DNA of 64,000 nt from Mrakia gelida (Eukaryota; Basidiomycota; Tremellomycetes; Cystofilobasidiales; Mrakiaceae): the NCBI GenBank assembly GCA_024345305.1, contig BRON01000023.1, positions 123,209 through 187,208 of the forward strand, read 5' to 3'. The notes below the pieces were generated by a model. The model was not told the origin of the DNA. It saw only the letters and a list, made by a program, of their open reading frames with translations, and ran no database searches. Made by a program: the position numbers and the translations under genes. Within the stretch, counting starts at the first letter, position 1. The number at the start of each line of letters is the position of its first letter. Shown here piece by piece: positions 32,379 to 44,213 of the stretch.

Positions 32379-33899
32379 TATCTGTGGTGTTGAGGTTCAG
32401 CGTAGGTCGGGTAAATTGTTAGGGAGGGAGTGGGGGATGGAGAAGGGCAAGACGATGAGACGTGCGTTGGCTGGTTGCTCTGACGAATACAAACGAACGA
32501 TCTGAGTTCAGAGGCGGACGGAGGACCGAAAAGGAGAGAACACACTGATGAGGTCGGACTGCAAAACAAGAGGTGCTACGTCGGAGGTGAAGGGCACGAG
32601 GACAGTGACAACGGCTGGCTGAAGCGATCCCTGTCGACCCGGTGCAGTAAGAATCAGCAGGGGTCTACCAAAAAAAAAGAAAACGGACGGATGGTACGAA
32701 CTTAGGATGGAATAATGGGGAAGGGGTGGACGTCGAGGGGAACGGCCTAAGTCGACAGATCGAAGGATCTGAACAAAAAGCGCTGTACGCGGAATTTCGC
32801 TGTCATGGGGCTGCCTCTGTCATGGCGGCAATTGAAGATACACAAGGCACCGCTATCAAGCTTTTGGAGAGCTCCGGGAAAACTGCCGCCATACTCTGAG
32901 CTTGAAGACGTTGGAAACATTCTGGCTGAGAGCGGGATCAAGAGACGAAGGTGAAGCCGAGTGACTCGCCTGTTTGATCAGCTGTGTAATTCCGAGCGAC
33001 CTGGCTTGGCCACAGAGCGACGAAGTACAAGAGATCCATTAAACGCGAGAGGGCTGGATTCGGTGAAGGGTGGCGGAGTGTACGGCGGCCGGGGTGGACG
33101 GCGTCCCAGGGGACGTCGGTGAACGGTGCTGCTGACAATCAGGAGCATGGTATCTAGGTCGTACGGGACACATGAGCAGGTAAACGTTTAGGAGACGAGG
33201 TGGGAGAAGAGGATGGAGACCGAGAAAAGGAAAGACGGAGGATACGACGCAAGACAAAGTAAGACCAAGTAAAACGAAGAAAGACGCAGTCGAGAGACTG
33301 AAAGATGGGGGAGATGATTATAGGTCAACCTCATCTCTAATCTGATCGCTCGTGTAGGACGACTCGAAGTCTGGAAGATGGGACAAGAAGGAAGTCAGCG
33401 TAAGGGTGGACAAGACTTTGGCCGAGGTAGGCAAGGAGCGGACGATTTGATGCGGATAAGACGGGTACAGGGGACTTGTGGCGAACCTGGAACGTCGGAG
33501 GAGCCGGTGAGCGTTCGAACAGAGGCGAGACACTGACGAGGTAGGAGGGAGGAGAGGTGCGCACGGGCAAGTCACTCCACGAAGTCTGACCGTTCGACCT
33601 CGCGACTTCTACCCTTTGGCGGAAAGGCTTTGTAGGGATATGCTCTTCTCCCTGAAACGGGTGTTGAGACTCGGAGGAGGACCAGATTGGGGGACGGAAA
33701 GAAGTTAGGGACGGGCGGCGAGGTGGGGTGCGGGTGAGGAACTCTACTCTGCAAGCGACTGTTGGCGAAGAGGACGGTTAGCCTTCAGGGCTACTTTGGA
33801 AGTTTATATTAGTGGTACTAGCGGTACAGTTGGTATAAGAGGAGGGATATGATTCGAGGGAGCAGGAAAATCGGTCCGAAGGCGATGAAGAGCGAACGT
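32379..33899. other. No gene recognised
   Basis: Several minus-strand frames of 60-85 codons occur but neither domains nor a consistent splice chain could be found. Confidence 0.4.
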
Positions 33900-34075
33900 T
33901 TCACTGCCCTTCGATGACTTTGCCTCCCCGAAATGCGCTCGCCTCACGCTCTGCCTTTTAACAGCTATCTTGAATAATCTTAAATCGTACCTCGTCCTCG
34001 TTCCTCAATAAGCACCTAACTTATCCTGGTCGCGTCGCTTTCATTCCGTCGCCCTCTTGCTCTCTCTCAATCCTG
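33900..34075 (+). repeat. Ty3/gypsy LTR fragment
   Basis: Diverged copy of about 480-640: TCTTGAATAATCTTAAATCG, then ACCTCGTCCTCGTTCCTCAA and TAAGCACCTAACTT. Both LTR termini are lost. Confidence 0.75.
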
Positions 34076-34181
34076 ACATTTTTGTTACTTTCAACTTGAA
34101 CTCGCTTCGTTTCAAGAGCACTCGCTTGTGAGTTTTTGTGAAGAAATTACCGAGTGAAGAGGTAGAACAGCAGGGAAGCGG

Positions 34182-34200
34182 AAACGACAGGCTGTCGTTT
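34182..34200. repeat. Dispersed palindrome, copy 2
   Basis: AAACGACAGGCTGTCGTTT, perfect apart from the central base. Here the flank CTCATTCTCGCTACGG matches the flank of copy 1 on the opposite strand, so this copy is inverted relative to copy 1. Confidence 0.75.
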
Positions 34201-36287
34201 CTCATTCTCGCTACGGAGTGAACAGACGATGAAATGCTCCAAATGCTTTGGCTCAAGCGCCGCACTCGCTGGTCCAGCTCCTCTGAGCTACCCCGACATA
34301 CGTACTTTCAAGCTCCGTCAATCTTGCACCCGTGAGTCCGATCCAACTTCGCGACCGACTGCTCGACTTTTCCACTTTCTTTCGTCAACTGACCCCCTTT
34401 GTACCGCGCTCACTCATTACAGATGACCTATCACAGCGCAAGATCTTGCAATCCCAACGTCCTCTCACACCTGGGCGCGTCCGCTCGTCACTGTGAGCTC
34501 TTTTTTATTTCGCTCTCTGACCATCTCGAGAGGGCAGTTGGACGATGAATCTTAGGTTTGTAGAGAAAGACAAGGAGACGTACTACCTCGAGGAGCTCGC
34601 AACAGCGGGCTTGTCGACGCGTGAAAGCTTCAAAGATGGATGCATTGGACGACCTCGTGGTCGAAGTGGATGGTCAAAGTTCATCGATATCCTTTGCAGT
34701 GATGTCTCCACTTCTTCAGAGACTCGAAGATGTCGAGCGGCTTCTTGTCGCAGATCTCATAGTCAAGTTCGGTGCAGTTGAGGTCAAGTGTAATCGAGAT
34801 AAACTGGGTGGTCGAAAAGGATGGCAAACGAGAGCCTGTCTTTCCCGAGTCACATCGCAACAGTACCGACTGCAAGACAGTTTGGCTATGTTTTGCACTT
34901 ACCTAACAATCTGGTAGGCCCTTCCATCAAGAGATTCAAGATAGAGAGCAGAAAGTAGAAATTGAGCTGCTTTCCCTTGTCCACTCAGCCCATCACACAC
35001 TACTGTAGGACTCTCGTCCTAACAACAAACCTCTCCACCCCTAGTACTTCCCCCGTCATAACTATCTGTAGACTGTACCTTCCCCCAGTGTGTTTCAGAA
35101 CCTCTTTTTCGCCCCTGCAACTTTGCTCAAGTTGGTGCGTTTCAAACGAGAAAGTGCTGGAGGAAAAGACAACAAAAAAATATGGAAGTCAGCAAGCGAC
35201 TTGTTGCGATAAATGACACCGCCTTTCTTTCCCTGCGGCCCCTGACGTTTCAAGAGTTGTTTGCTGAGGCGTTTGACGAGCTGACGGGAGAAGGTGAATG
35301 ATCTTAAGGAAGGGCTGAGCATACGAAGGAAACCCAAAAAGTGAGTTTCGAGAAGCGAAGAAGAGAGAGACGAATATCAAGATCTTCTCGAACGCCGCTT
35401 TGGCGCCGGCGAGAAAGAAGTGGCTCTGCGACGCTTAGCTTGATGGTCAGTATCTAGAGTGTGGATCGAGCTAACCGGGATGAGAGAAAGCTGTAGAAGT
35501 ATAGAGAGACTATAAGTCCACGACCGATGAAGAGAAGGTAGGTTAGAGAGTGAAGAGGTTTGGAGGCGTTGGGCTGTAGCAAGGAGAACGAGCGAGTAAG
35601 GCTAAAGACGAGGAGAGCGAGCTAAACAGATTGACCCATGTAGAGACCAGAAGGGAGGTAGTATAAGGCTAAGCTCAAGTGAACGACCCAACGACAGAAG
35701 GCAGGTAGTATATGCTGGGAATGTTTGAAGACGGTTGGGCTCATCTCGCGATGAGAAAGTTCTTGACGGAGACCTGGCAAGTCGAAAGAATCCTTCGAAC
35801 GATAGTGTCGCGTCGTACGAAGGAAGTTGACTAGAGCGTGACGGTCAAAAGGAGGAAGGGTCTGCCGCCATCTTGTTGAGTATCTGCTCTCGGTTAGAAT
35901 ACAAAAGGCACATTGAAGGTCGAGATGGATCTGTTCAGGCAAGCCGTGTTAAGTGGTTGACAGCTTGCTCTAAAGGTTCGCCGTTGTCCTCTTACTCTTT
36001 CGCATCGCTTTCGCTTGGCTTCTTGTTTGAGGATGTGGGGTTCCCTGTGCATCCATCATCCTTAGACCAGATAATTAGATGATCAGGACGTGGAATGAGA
36101 GATGCTACAGTAGTTCAATAGTGCACAACGAGAGGGAGGAGGGATTGCGGCAGGGAGATAGGTGAGGTTGGGCGAGCTCAGATCTCGAATCACTGCTCAA
36201 TGAGATCGGAGCAGTGCTGCTGCTGTCCAGATCAATCAACCTTGAACTCAACTTCCCTTTTCCTTCCCACTCCACTGCAAGAATGAG
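34201..36287. other. No gene recognised
   Basis: Frames up to 106 codons (35622-35942, minus) show no domain. Confidence 0.4.
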
Positions 36288-36306
36288 AAACGACAGGCTG
36301 TCTTTT
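36288..36306 (+). repeat. Dispersed palindrome, copy 3
   Basis: AAACGACAGGCTGTCTTTT preceded by GCAAGAATGAG and followed by TCTATCCTTG, as in copy 1. Confidence 0.7.
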
Positions 36307-36515
36307 GTCTATCCTTGAATCGCATCCCCACTTCATCGAACCAATGTTCCAATGAAAAGGGTCGAGTTCGTGAGCATCTGCTGAAACGGCCCAGTATCTA
36401 CAAGAAAGACAAGTTATCAAGATCCAGGACTTGGCGAGGCTCAAGGAAGTCGATACTCAACACTCACTCTTCCAACCCCAGCTTTCCTAGTGTAGACAAG
36501 AAACGACACCTCAAG

Positions 36516-36700
36516 AAACGACAGGTGTCGTTTCTCTTCCTGTTGCACCTTCTCACTCAGTTTCCGTCGCAAACGAGCCAAGCAGTTGCTCAGGAACAGG
36601 TTGCAGGGTGAAGCCGAAAACATCACTGTGATACATTGAACGATGCCGGAATTGGGCGAGACCAAGAACCAGGGTAGAGCATCGCGACAAAAGAAGTCAG
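36516..36700 (+). repeat. Palindrome-headed repeat, copy 4 with ~185-bp body
   Basis: Begins AAACGACAGGTGTCGTTT and continues TCTCTTCCTG, CTCACTCAGT, GAGCCAAGCAGTTGCT, GGCGAGACCAAGAACC and GACAAAAGAAGTCAGG. The order matches 37703-37902, which shows that the palindrome heads a longer repeat. Confidence 0.65.
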
Positions 36701-37138
36701 GCACTTCGGAAAAGAACGAAGATGAGGCTTGACTCGAAGTTGGAGTTGGGAGGTTTACATTTTTGAGGAGGGCAGAGTTGTCGGTGACTTTCGAGTCCGA
36801 CCGAGATCTGAAGATAGACAAAAGAGGAGAGGTCGGCGCGGTGGCGCGTCAAAATAGTCGATATGTACTGACAAAACAAACGAGAGAGGGTGACGAGTGG
36901 ACACGATCGTTGACCAAACGTCGGCAGGAACATCGCTTGGTTCGTCTCGCTCGCTCGCTCACCTTTTCTTCTCTTCTAGACCAGACTTTCGGGTCGATCG
37001 AGAAACGGAGGTGTAAGTTGTCGGGTAAGATGGCGCGCCCGGACGAGACGCAAGCGTGCTTCCTCAGGACGGACGGCGACTAGCAGGAGATCACGGAACA
37101 AAGACGACAAGATACTCATCAAACCTTTCGGTAGTTGC

Positions 37139-37536
37139 ATGGTCTGGCGAGTAGGAGGTAGCAGGCATCCAGCAAGCCGTCACATGAGTCAAAGTACATC
37201 GCTCTCTTTCAAGGATGCCCAAACCTGGGTCGACAATCTCCTCCGGCAGGTGGATTACAGTATCCCTATCATTCCCGTCCGAGTCGACAACCAAGGAGCA
37301 ATCGTAACAATCAAGAACGGGACCCCCTTCAGACAGGACAAAGCATATCGACGTCGCGTACAAATACGAGCTCGAACTCCTCCAAAATGGAATCATTCTC
37401 TCTCACTGTCCAACCGATCGGATGATGGCGGATCTGCAAGAGCGCTAGGTCGGAGGAAATTGGACGGCATAGGAGAAAATGGAAATAGATAGCTTAGAGC
37501 AAGGTGACGGAGCTCATTTCGTCGAGTGGGAGCGTT
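37139..37536 (+). pseudogene. Copia family C pol remnant (RNase H end)
   Basis: Reads DAQTWVDNLLRQVDYSIPII, PVRVDNQGAIVTIKNGTP, then with frame changes an IDVAYKYELELLQN-type end and DGAHFVEWE just before the LTR. This is the C-terminus of a Copia RNase H with at least one frameshift. The arrangement of final WE codons against an LTR is the same as in family A. Confidence 0.75.
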
Positions 37537-37690
37537 AGCGACGCGAGGACCCCTGTGTTCCATTTCTTGATAGCTTACTCCATAGTTTCCCACGCCAGCT
37601 GTCGTCATTATCTCTCTTGTAGTAGAGTATTTCTCATCATCTGAGGTAAGATGATAACTAACTTGCACAACCCCAACTTCCCAGGACCGG
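37535..37690 (+). repeat. Copia family C LTR
   Basis: Begins CGTTAGCGACGCGAGGACCC (probably TGTTAGCG originally) right after the pol remnant and runs through TTTCCCACGCCAGCTGTCGT. Matches fragments at 20070-20199 (minus) and 22520-22650 (plus). Confidence 0.7.
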
Positions 37691-37702
37691 AAGTTCCTAA
37701 AG

Positions 37703-37902
37703 AAACGACAGGCTGTCGTTTTCTTTCCGTTTCTACCTCCCCGCTCAGTCTTTCCAACAAACAGAAGCCAGGCAGTTAGTTGCTTTGGATCATTTTTAGG
37801 TCGGAGCCCAAAAAAGTTGATGTGGGCATTGGGCGATGGTAGAATTAAGCGAGTTCAAGGAGAGCCGGAAACTAGCGCAGAGCGACGCGACAAGAGAAAT
37901 CA
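37703..37902 (+). repeat. Palindrome-headed repeat, copy 5 with ~200-bp body
   Basis: Perfect AAACGACAGGCTGTCGTTT at 37703-37721 and then a body alignable with copy 4 (CCCGCTCAGT, AAGCCAGGCAGTTAGTTGCT, GACAAGAGAAATCAGG). Confidence 0.7.
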
Positions 37903-38625
37903 GGTACATACGTCTATGCCATCGGAACATCCGTCAAGCCTTTCAACATCATGAAGGGGAAGGACCTACACCTCGCGGGGGTCAGACACTCAACCCTTCC
38001 GAGTGATACTGGCTTCGCCGTTTCGAGCAAGCGTTATCAACTCAACGGTAGCTTTGAAATGAATGGTGCACTTCGAGGAGCACACGAGGTGAGCTTCGTT
38101 CTTCCTTCGTCCCCTTCGTTGCCGTTTCTCTTTCTTCAGACTTGCTTCCAGCTCCTTAAAGAGCTCAAAGCTCATCCTTTATCCTCTTCGCCTCCTGGCA
38201 GACCAAAGAATCGGACGAAGGAGCAAGCGCCTTCTTACTTTGACGGAATCTCCCCTCACCTCGCACCCCTCGTCGCGTCCTTCGATGATATCACCTTCCT
38301 ACTCCTCCCTTAGCTCAGACTTCTTGTCGATCTCGACATTGCCGTCTTCTCCTCTGCGTCCCACTTCTACACGGTTCATCTAAATGCTCCTGTCGACCCA
38401 AAAAGGAGAGTCGACAAAAAGTAGTTCACAGGGTGAGCTTCTCCTTTCCCTTCGTGGGGTTGGGAAGTTGGAGGGAGATATAGAGGTAAAGTTCGTCCGA
38501 CCGCGGCAAGGAGGTCTCGGAGAGGAAGCGAACGTATAAGAGAAGCCATTGCGTTCCTCGTCCTCATTTCCGTCGCGTCTTGCCGTCTCCGGGCTTTCCC
38601 TCTCGTCTCCCCCCTTGTCTCTCCT

Positions 38626-38850
38626 TCAGAGATGAGCAGCAGGTACTGCAAATACTTTCTGTCTGCTCCCAAGTAGACCCTTTGTGGATTTGAACATCAT
38701 GGCAGGATAGCATCTTGCGGCGTTGTGTGCAATCTTGTCCCCTTTGCTGGCATGGACGGTCTCGTAGACCGAGCTGACAAGGGAGACCAGAGAAGGCTCT
38801 TCAACGGAGAGGGACTGCAAGTTTGGGCGGAGGAGGTTAAAGGCAGACAT
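38626..38850 (-). pseudogene. N-terminal exon of gene E, fragment
   Basis: ATG at 38850, MSAFNLLRPNLQSLSVEEPS, then SVYETVHASKGDKIAHNAAR. It matches the 5' exon at 45402-45567 and its downstream flank (38850-39010 matches 45567-45710). After AAR the similarity fades; the later exons found at 44200-45200 are not present here. Function unrecognised. Confidence 0.5.
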
Positions 38851-38899
38851 CGAGATTAGAGAGTGTTAAAGAGCAGTTGTTTCTGAGTGTGGAAGGTGG

Positions 38900-39569
38900 G
38901 AAGTGCGAAGGTAGCGGGGGATGCAGATCAAGGAAGGTGTGCAAGATCATGGTCGAAAGCAAAGGGCATGAGGGCAGCTTTTAACTCGTTGAGATTGCAC
39001 AAAGGGAGAGAGAATAAAGGGAGAGAGTACAAAGAATAAAGGGAGAGAGTACAAAGAAAGAACCAAAGCTTGAAAAAAAAAGATAGAAAGATTTGATTCG
39101 AGGGCGACAAGACACTCCGTAGTTCAAGCAGCGGGGGTAGGAGTTTTAAGGCGAGCGTGTATTGAGGATCTAGCAAAAGGGGTGGAGAGTGGGAGGGACC
39201 AAGTTGGAAGTTACATAAAAGGAGAGAAGACCGACGCGAGTCGATCAGAAACGAAACAACGAGAGGATATACAGGTTTGGTTTATGTATGGCTGGATCCG
39301 AAAGAAGATGACGAGCAAGAATAGTGTAATTCAAAAAGGACAGAAAAAGAAGAAGATACGAAGCATTTAAAACGCGAAGAGACAAGGCAAAAACAAAAAA
39401 AGCTAAGAGGTCAATGAAAGCGAAAACACGAGCCTGGTAGTACCTTAGCCTGAGATCCGGCTGCTTTCCGGTTCAGTAAGAGCTTTTCCTTCCTCGAGCG
39501 TCGTCCTTCCTCCCCTTTTGCACCCTCATAGCAAGAGCAATCTTTTTCCTCTTTGGCAAGCGGTACCCT
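38900..39569. other. No gene recognised
   Basis: A-rich plus strand with a short repeat of AAAGGGAGAGAGTACAAAG at about 39015-39060. Upstream flank of gene E fragment. Confidence 0.4.
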
Positions 39570-39708
39570 GCTTGTGTGAACGGTCACATGACCCGAAGGT
39601 ATCTCGCAAAGCTGATTTCCGAACGGTGGTTGCTCAGTGGGTATCGAACGAGACGCGTTGCGAAGCTACTAAGTGACACCTCTCTGCGAGTTGCCACCCT
39701 TCAACACG
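39570..39708 (-). repeat. Copia family B LTR fragment (diverged)
   Basis: Plus strand GAGACGCGTTGCGAAGCTAC, then CCTCTCTGCGAGTTGCCACC and CTTCAACA, matching the end of 11845-12070. Confidence 0.75.
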
Positions 39709-41633
39709 ATTTCGGTTTTCATCTAGTAAGTCTGTGCTGCTGTCTGCATCCTCCGCCTAGAGAAGACGATACTTCGCCTTTTGTCTTAGCTTATGGAAGG
39801 TACGGGATTAGTTTGTAGGTTTGCGGCGCGTCGGACGAGGACGTCGGACGACGAGAAGTATGTTCGCGATGGTTGCTTTGTGTTGACCTTGTTTCGTAGA
39901 CGAGATCATTTCTGACCTATTCTAGGTATCCAGACTAGTAGTTGTCATCGCTTATCTCTGCTTCTTGCGGTCTCTCAGTCTCTTCCACAAACACCCCGGG
40001 GGTTGGATCCCACCGCATCACCTCAGCTGATCCAAGCGTTTAGTGGTCTTGTGAATGGGCCTGCCATGACTGTGGCATATATCGCCGGTGCGATCCTTGT
40101 CACGTCTATCGTAACGTCCGTTCATTGTGGGTCAGACACTGAACATGGTCACCTCCCCTCATGTCTTTCCTTGCCTTTTGGTCTGAGCTTTTATCTTCTC
40201 CCCGTTACTCTGCCTTGTTCTACGTACATCACACAAAGTTGCAGACGCCGGACAGGTCGGGTTCTCTCAGACTTGTGTAAGCTGAAAATGAAGACAGGGG
40301 ATTGCCGTCGTTACGATAATTGAAGAACAGGAAACGGGAACGCGTCGAGGTCAGCGCTCTCGACTGATTCAGAGCAGATCTCGAAAAAAGACTACCCCAG
40401 GAAAGATAGCCGATAAGTACAAACGCAACCAACGAGAACAACAAAATCAGAAATGTGACGTAAAAGACAGCCTGTCGTTTTCGTCGTCGATATAACTTCC
40501 AATTTGTCAACCTCAGCTAATGAGAAAGACAAAGAGGAAATGAAAGATAGGTCACCTTCTAGCTTTTATATTACTGTGTTATATACAGAGGTCTAAGCGA
40601 TGGCTGGATATTCGGCTTGTGCTAAGATCGACTGTCCAGATACGGATGTATGAATCAAAACGGACCGAGAGGATAAGTGAGACGCGTCGTGATGGACGAT
40701 TGGCCTAGTACTTCTTCCTTTTATTACCACGATAGCACTCTTGAACAGCTCACCTGTAAGATACAGCTAGAGCTGTGATGCACTTGCTCTTGGTATCTAC
40801 AAAGCGAAACGATTCGTCGCGTCACGTCGCCTCTCCCACACTTTTAACACGATTGAGGAGCGGATAGTTGTCCACTGTCTTCCTTCGCTCTCATAGCCAT
40901 TCTACGCTGCTTCGCCATCACGAAGAGGAGGTTCAGCTTTATCCGGTCGACCGACGAAGGACTGTCGGTCCGGCCTTCCCCTCTATCTCCTCCCCCTCAA
41001 CCGCTCTCGTCTCCTTCTGCTTTCTCATTTCCAGTTCACTTCACTTTGAAGTCTGCCCTCCACCACCCAAACTAACCTCTGGCTCACCAGTCTCTGTCCC
41101 AGCCAGTATTCTCCCCCAACAAGTCCTCTCGTTCCTCGCATTCCCGATTCTTGTGCTTCCAACTTCCAGTGGAAACGCCTGTACGATTCATATCGGTCGA
41201 GCGGCGGGGCGGCAATGTGCCGACGGAGGCTGAGCTCCCTCCCTTCCTCCTTCCCTCCCTCCCACATCGGCTCCCCTTCCTCTCCCACTACCCTCCCAAC
41301 AGCTCGACTGCTCCCATTTCTCGTCTCTCGCATAGCTAGAACCCTAATCCTAACCACCTAAATCCTCCTTTATACCCAAAGACTGGTCGTCCGTCCTCCT
41401 GGCGCGTTTGATCGTGGCCATCGCTATCGGACCCGCGCGCGTACTTTCGAGGGATAAGGGAAGCTGGTTTGGATCTACAGAGAGGCTTGGGGAAAGTCGA
41501 ACATTCCCTCTCTTCGGGGTGGGGGAGAAGAGTGACTCCATTCGTCCCTCGATCTCAGCAAATCAACCAAGAGTGAAAATGACTCGATAACGAGCGACTT
41601 TCTTCGGTCGTCGCTCCTCCTTTCCCTCCTTCT
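39709..41633. other. No gene recognised
   Basis: Includes palindrome copy 6 (40462-40481, AAAGACAGCCTGTCGTTTT) and a telomere-like AACCCTAATCCTAACC at about 41339-41356 that is not a perfect repeat. A short frame at 40003 includes one possible membrane segment (VAYIAGAILVTSIVTSV) but nothing else. Confidence 0.4.
40462..40481 (-). repeat. Dispersed palindrome, copy 6
   Basis: AAAGACAGCCTGTCGTTTTC, inverted relative to copies 1, 3 and 5. Confidence 0.65.
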
Positions 41634-41854
41634 TGTTGTTGGGTCGTCCACTTGAGCTTCGGGATGTCTGCAGGATGTGGTGCTTGTTGCATAAAGCTAG
41701 CTACTCAAGAGGTTTATCTACTATGGAAATGGTCACGTGATCTGAAGGTAGCTTACAAAGCTGTTTACGAAGAATGGTTACTAACAAGGGGACTGAACGA
41801 GACGCGTTACTAAGCTACTACATAAAACCTCTCTGCGAGTCGCCACCTTCCAAA
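41634..41854 (-). repeat. Copia family B solo LTR
   Basis: About 221 bp, TGTTGTTGGG to CCTTCCAAAA (terminal CA lost to an A run). TCCTTCT occurs just before and shortly after, a possible target duplication. It sits against the 5' edge of membrane-protein copy 3. Confidence 0.8.
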
Positions 41855-42407
41855 AAATCCTTCTGCTCCGATCACTTCTTCAGTCATTGAGGACGAACCC
41901 GATCTCACCTTCGACTGGTATCTCACCTTCTCGACCTCCTCTCCTCTTACGGTTGCACCGATTCTCGACCGCGCAAACCTTCCTTCTCTTCCTCACCCTC
42001 TCCCTCCTCCTCTCCAAGCTCCCCAACCTCACTCATCCACGCCACTCCCCCACTCCCCCTCGTCCCAGAACCAGGTTCCCTCCGCTCGTCCGTCGCCAAA
42101 GCCTGGTACTTCACCTACCTCAACCACCTCGTCAACGCCTCCCCCGACTCCTCTTCCTCTCCCAGTTCCTCCTCAATCACCTCTCCAAGACTTTTGGAGA
42201 GAACTATCGCGGCCTTGCTGGAGTCGACTTTGTTTTGCATACGCTTTTTTTTACGCCCTGCCGGTGGTATTGAGCGCGAGGTGGGGGAAGTGGGAGTTGA
42301 TGGATGCGCTGGATGTGTTGGACGTGGTGACGGTGGTGAGGTTTGCGGCGAGTACGTGGCAGGCGTGGAAGTTCGAGGGGGTGAAGCGGGAGGAGGAGGA
42401 GCAGTGA
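41855..42407 (+). pseudogene. Unrecognised membrane protein, copy 3 (decayed)
   Basis: Starts TSSVIEDEPDLTFDW then LTFSTSSPLTV, as in copy 1. It continues in shifting frames through FLLNHLSKTFGENYRG (compare VLNHRSRTFGGSYK in copy 2) to ALPVVLSARWGKWELMDALD and a Glu-rich end. At least two frameshifts are needed, so it is a pseudogene. It links copies 1 and 2 as N- and C-terminal parts of one gene. Confidence 0.6.
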
Positions 42408-42737
42408 GCGACAGGGGAGCAAGGGTGTGGCTAAGAGGGATCCGGTCCGGTGGAAGTGGTAAATAATCGTCTGGGGATCTTTACGCTGTTGGCCTACAGA
42501 CACAGAAGTGTTCCCACCGAGAAGGTCCGTGAAAGCTGAAGTTGAAGAGACAAGCTGAAAGCCGACGCGACTTGCAAGACCCTCCTTCCGTCTGTCCCTC
42601 GGATGTGTTTCGTAGGTAAATAGAACCAGCCCGTAAAAGCTGATTCCCTTCCTCGAACTCGCTACCTCCCTCCTATCTACAAACATCTCCCTTTCCTCCT
42701 CGAGCATCCCTCGAAGGTGTCTTCTGACCGGTGGCTC

Positions 42738-42900
42738 TGTTAGAAGGTGGGTGTAGTTCGCTGCAGAGAGATGCTCGTCAGTACAAGTGAAAAGCAACTG
42801 TCTGCGAGGTTCGTGAGCTTATATACCTATGGGTCGATTTTCGGAACCGAATAGACAGAACTACGGACTACCCTATGACCTAGCTAGATAGAGAGCCTAT
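42738..42900 (-). repeat. Copia family D LTR, inverted copy
   Basis: Plus strand begins TGTTAGAAGGTGGGTGTAG and matches the complement of 30930-31147. At 42944-42975 follows the complement of the 3' end of the copy-2 membrane gene (30835-30865), so the two loci share a longer inverted block. Confidence 0.65.
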
Positions 42901-43429
42901 GGAAAGAGGGAGAGTGAGAGAAGGAATGTTCTATAAAAACGCGACGCGACTGCCCGCTCGTCGTCCTTTCAAACAGTATCGAGCTAACCTGGAAAGAGAA
43001 GCTGTAGAATTATAGAGAGAGAATTTAGGTACACGGCTGATGAAGAGAAGGACAGTACCAGATGAACGAACAAGGACTCGTGAGACGCTACCTTGGTGGT
43101 CAAGATGTAGACGATAGTGAGAAGGGAGGAGAAAGAAGTGAAAGGTTAAAGGGATAAGGCAGTGTGACGAGAGAGAGAGCTAGCTAGTTTGGAAACGAAA
43201 GGGGCGAGCTTAACAACCTATTCTACTGTAGAAAAGAGAGAAAGACATACGCAAAACTTCACAGTTTCTACTATCGACGTTGCACTCCCTCCTCGAATCG
43301 CCAGCATTATCATAGCGCGTTACATCCTGTCTTGCGATACAGGTATCTGAAACGATGTTCACACACGTGTGGCGGCAGTTCCGGACTACAACCTCTTATA
43401 ACTTATCATCAGTCTACGCTAGGGAAAGG

Positions 43430-43445
43430 AAACCACAGGCTGTCT
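43430..43445 (+). repeat. Dispersed palindrome, copy 7 (decayed)
   Basis: AAACCACAGGCTGTCTA next to CATCAGTCTACGCTAGGG, which resembles the end of the family C LTR. Confidence 0.45.
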
Positions 43446-43583
43446 AGATAGGTTCTGTGGGGCTAGACGGTTACTGATCAATTCAGAGCAGTGGTAGTGA
43501 GTACTGCACTTTTTGGTTGGTTGAAGAAGAAAGAGGTGTAATCCAAATGAATCTTTGAGAGCTATAGGACATCGAGATGTCTA

Positions 43584-44213
43584 AGAACTAAGTCAGCCCC
43601 ATGTACCGAAAGCAGATCACCCAAATAAAACGGAGCAAGGATAAAAGAGTGTGAGGGTTGGAACATCACGGCTGGTCTACGGATAAGGACGTTGGATGGG
43701 AAGCAGATCAAAAATTACAAAGCAGATTTAAACAGATGTACGGAACTAAGAGGGGTATAGAAGTCAGAAAGGAAAAAACAAAAAACGACGTGGAAGTAGA
43801 CTGAAACTTGTGTCAGAGAATGTTATTACGTCCGGTCGAAGTGGTATCGAAAGTTAAACCACGAGAACACCGTCAATCAGATAAGTAAGATCTTCCCTAG
43901 AACTAAGTCAGCCCCATGTACCGAAAGCAGATCACCCAAATAAAACGGAGCAAGGATAAAAGAGTGTGAGGGTTGGAACATCACGGCTGGTCTACGGATA
44001 AGGACGTTGGATGGGAAGCAGATCAAAAATTACAAAGCAGATTTAAACAGATGTACGGAACTAAGAGGGGTATAGAAGTCAGAAAGGAAAAAACAAAAAA
44101 CGACGTGGAAGTAGACTGAAACTTGTGTCAGAGAATGTTATTACGTCCGGTCGAAGTGGTATCGAAAGTTAAACCACGAGAACACCGTCAATCAGATAAG
44201 TAAGATCTTCCCT
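43584..44213. repeat. Perfect 2 x 315-bp tandem duplication
   Basis: 43584-43898 and 43899-44213 read the same throughout. The unit has no long open frame. The absence of differences means a very recent duplication or an assembly artefact. Confidence 0.9.

Noticed and set aside
41337..41370. Second telomere tract (AACCCTAATCCTAACCACCTAA)
   Set aside because: Units are imperfect and only about three long, which chance or decay can explain; not enough to call a telomere remnant.
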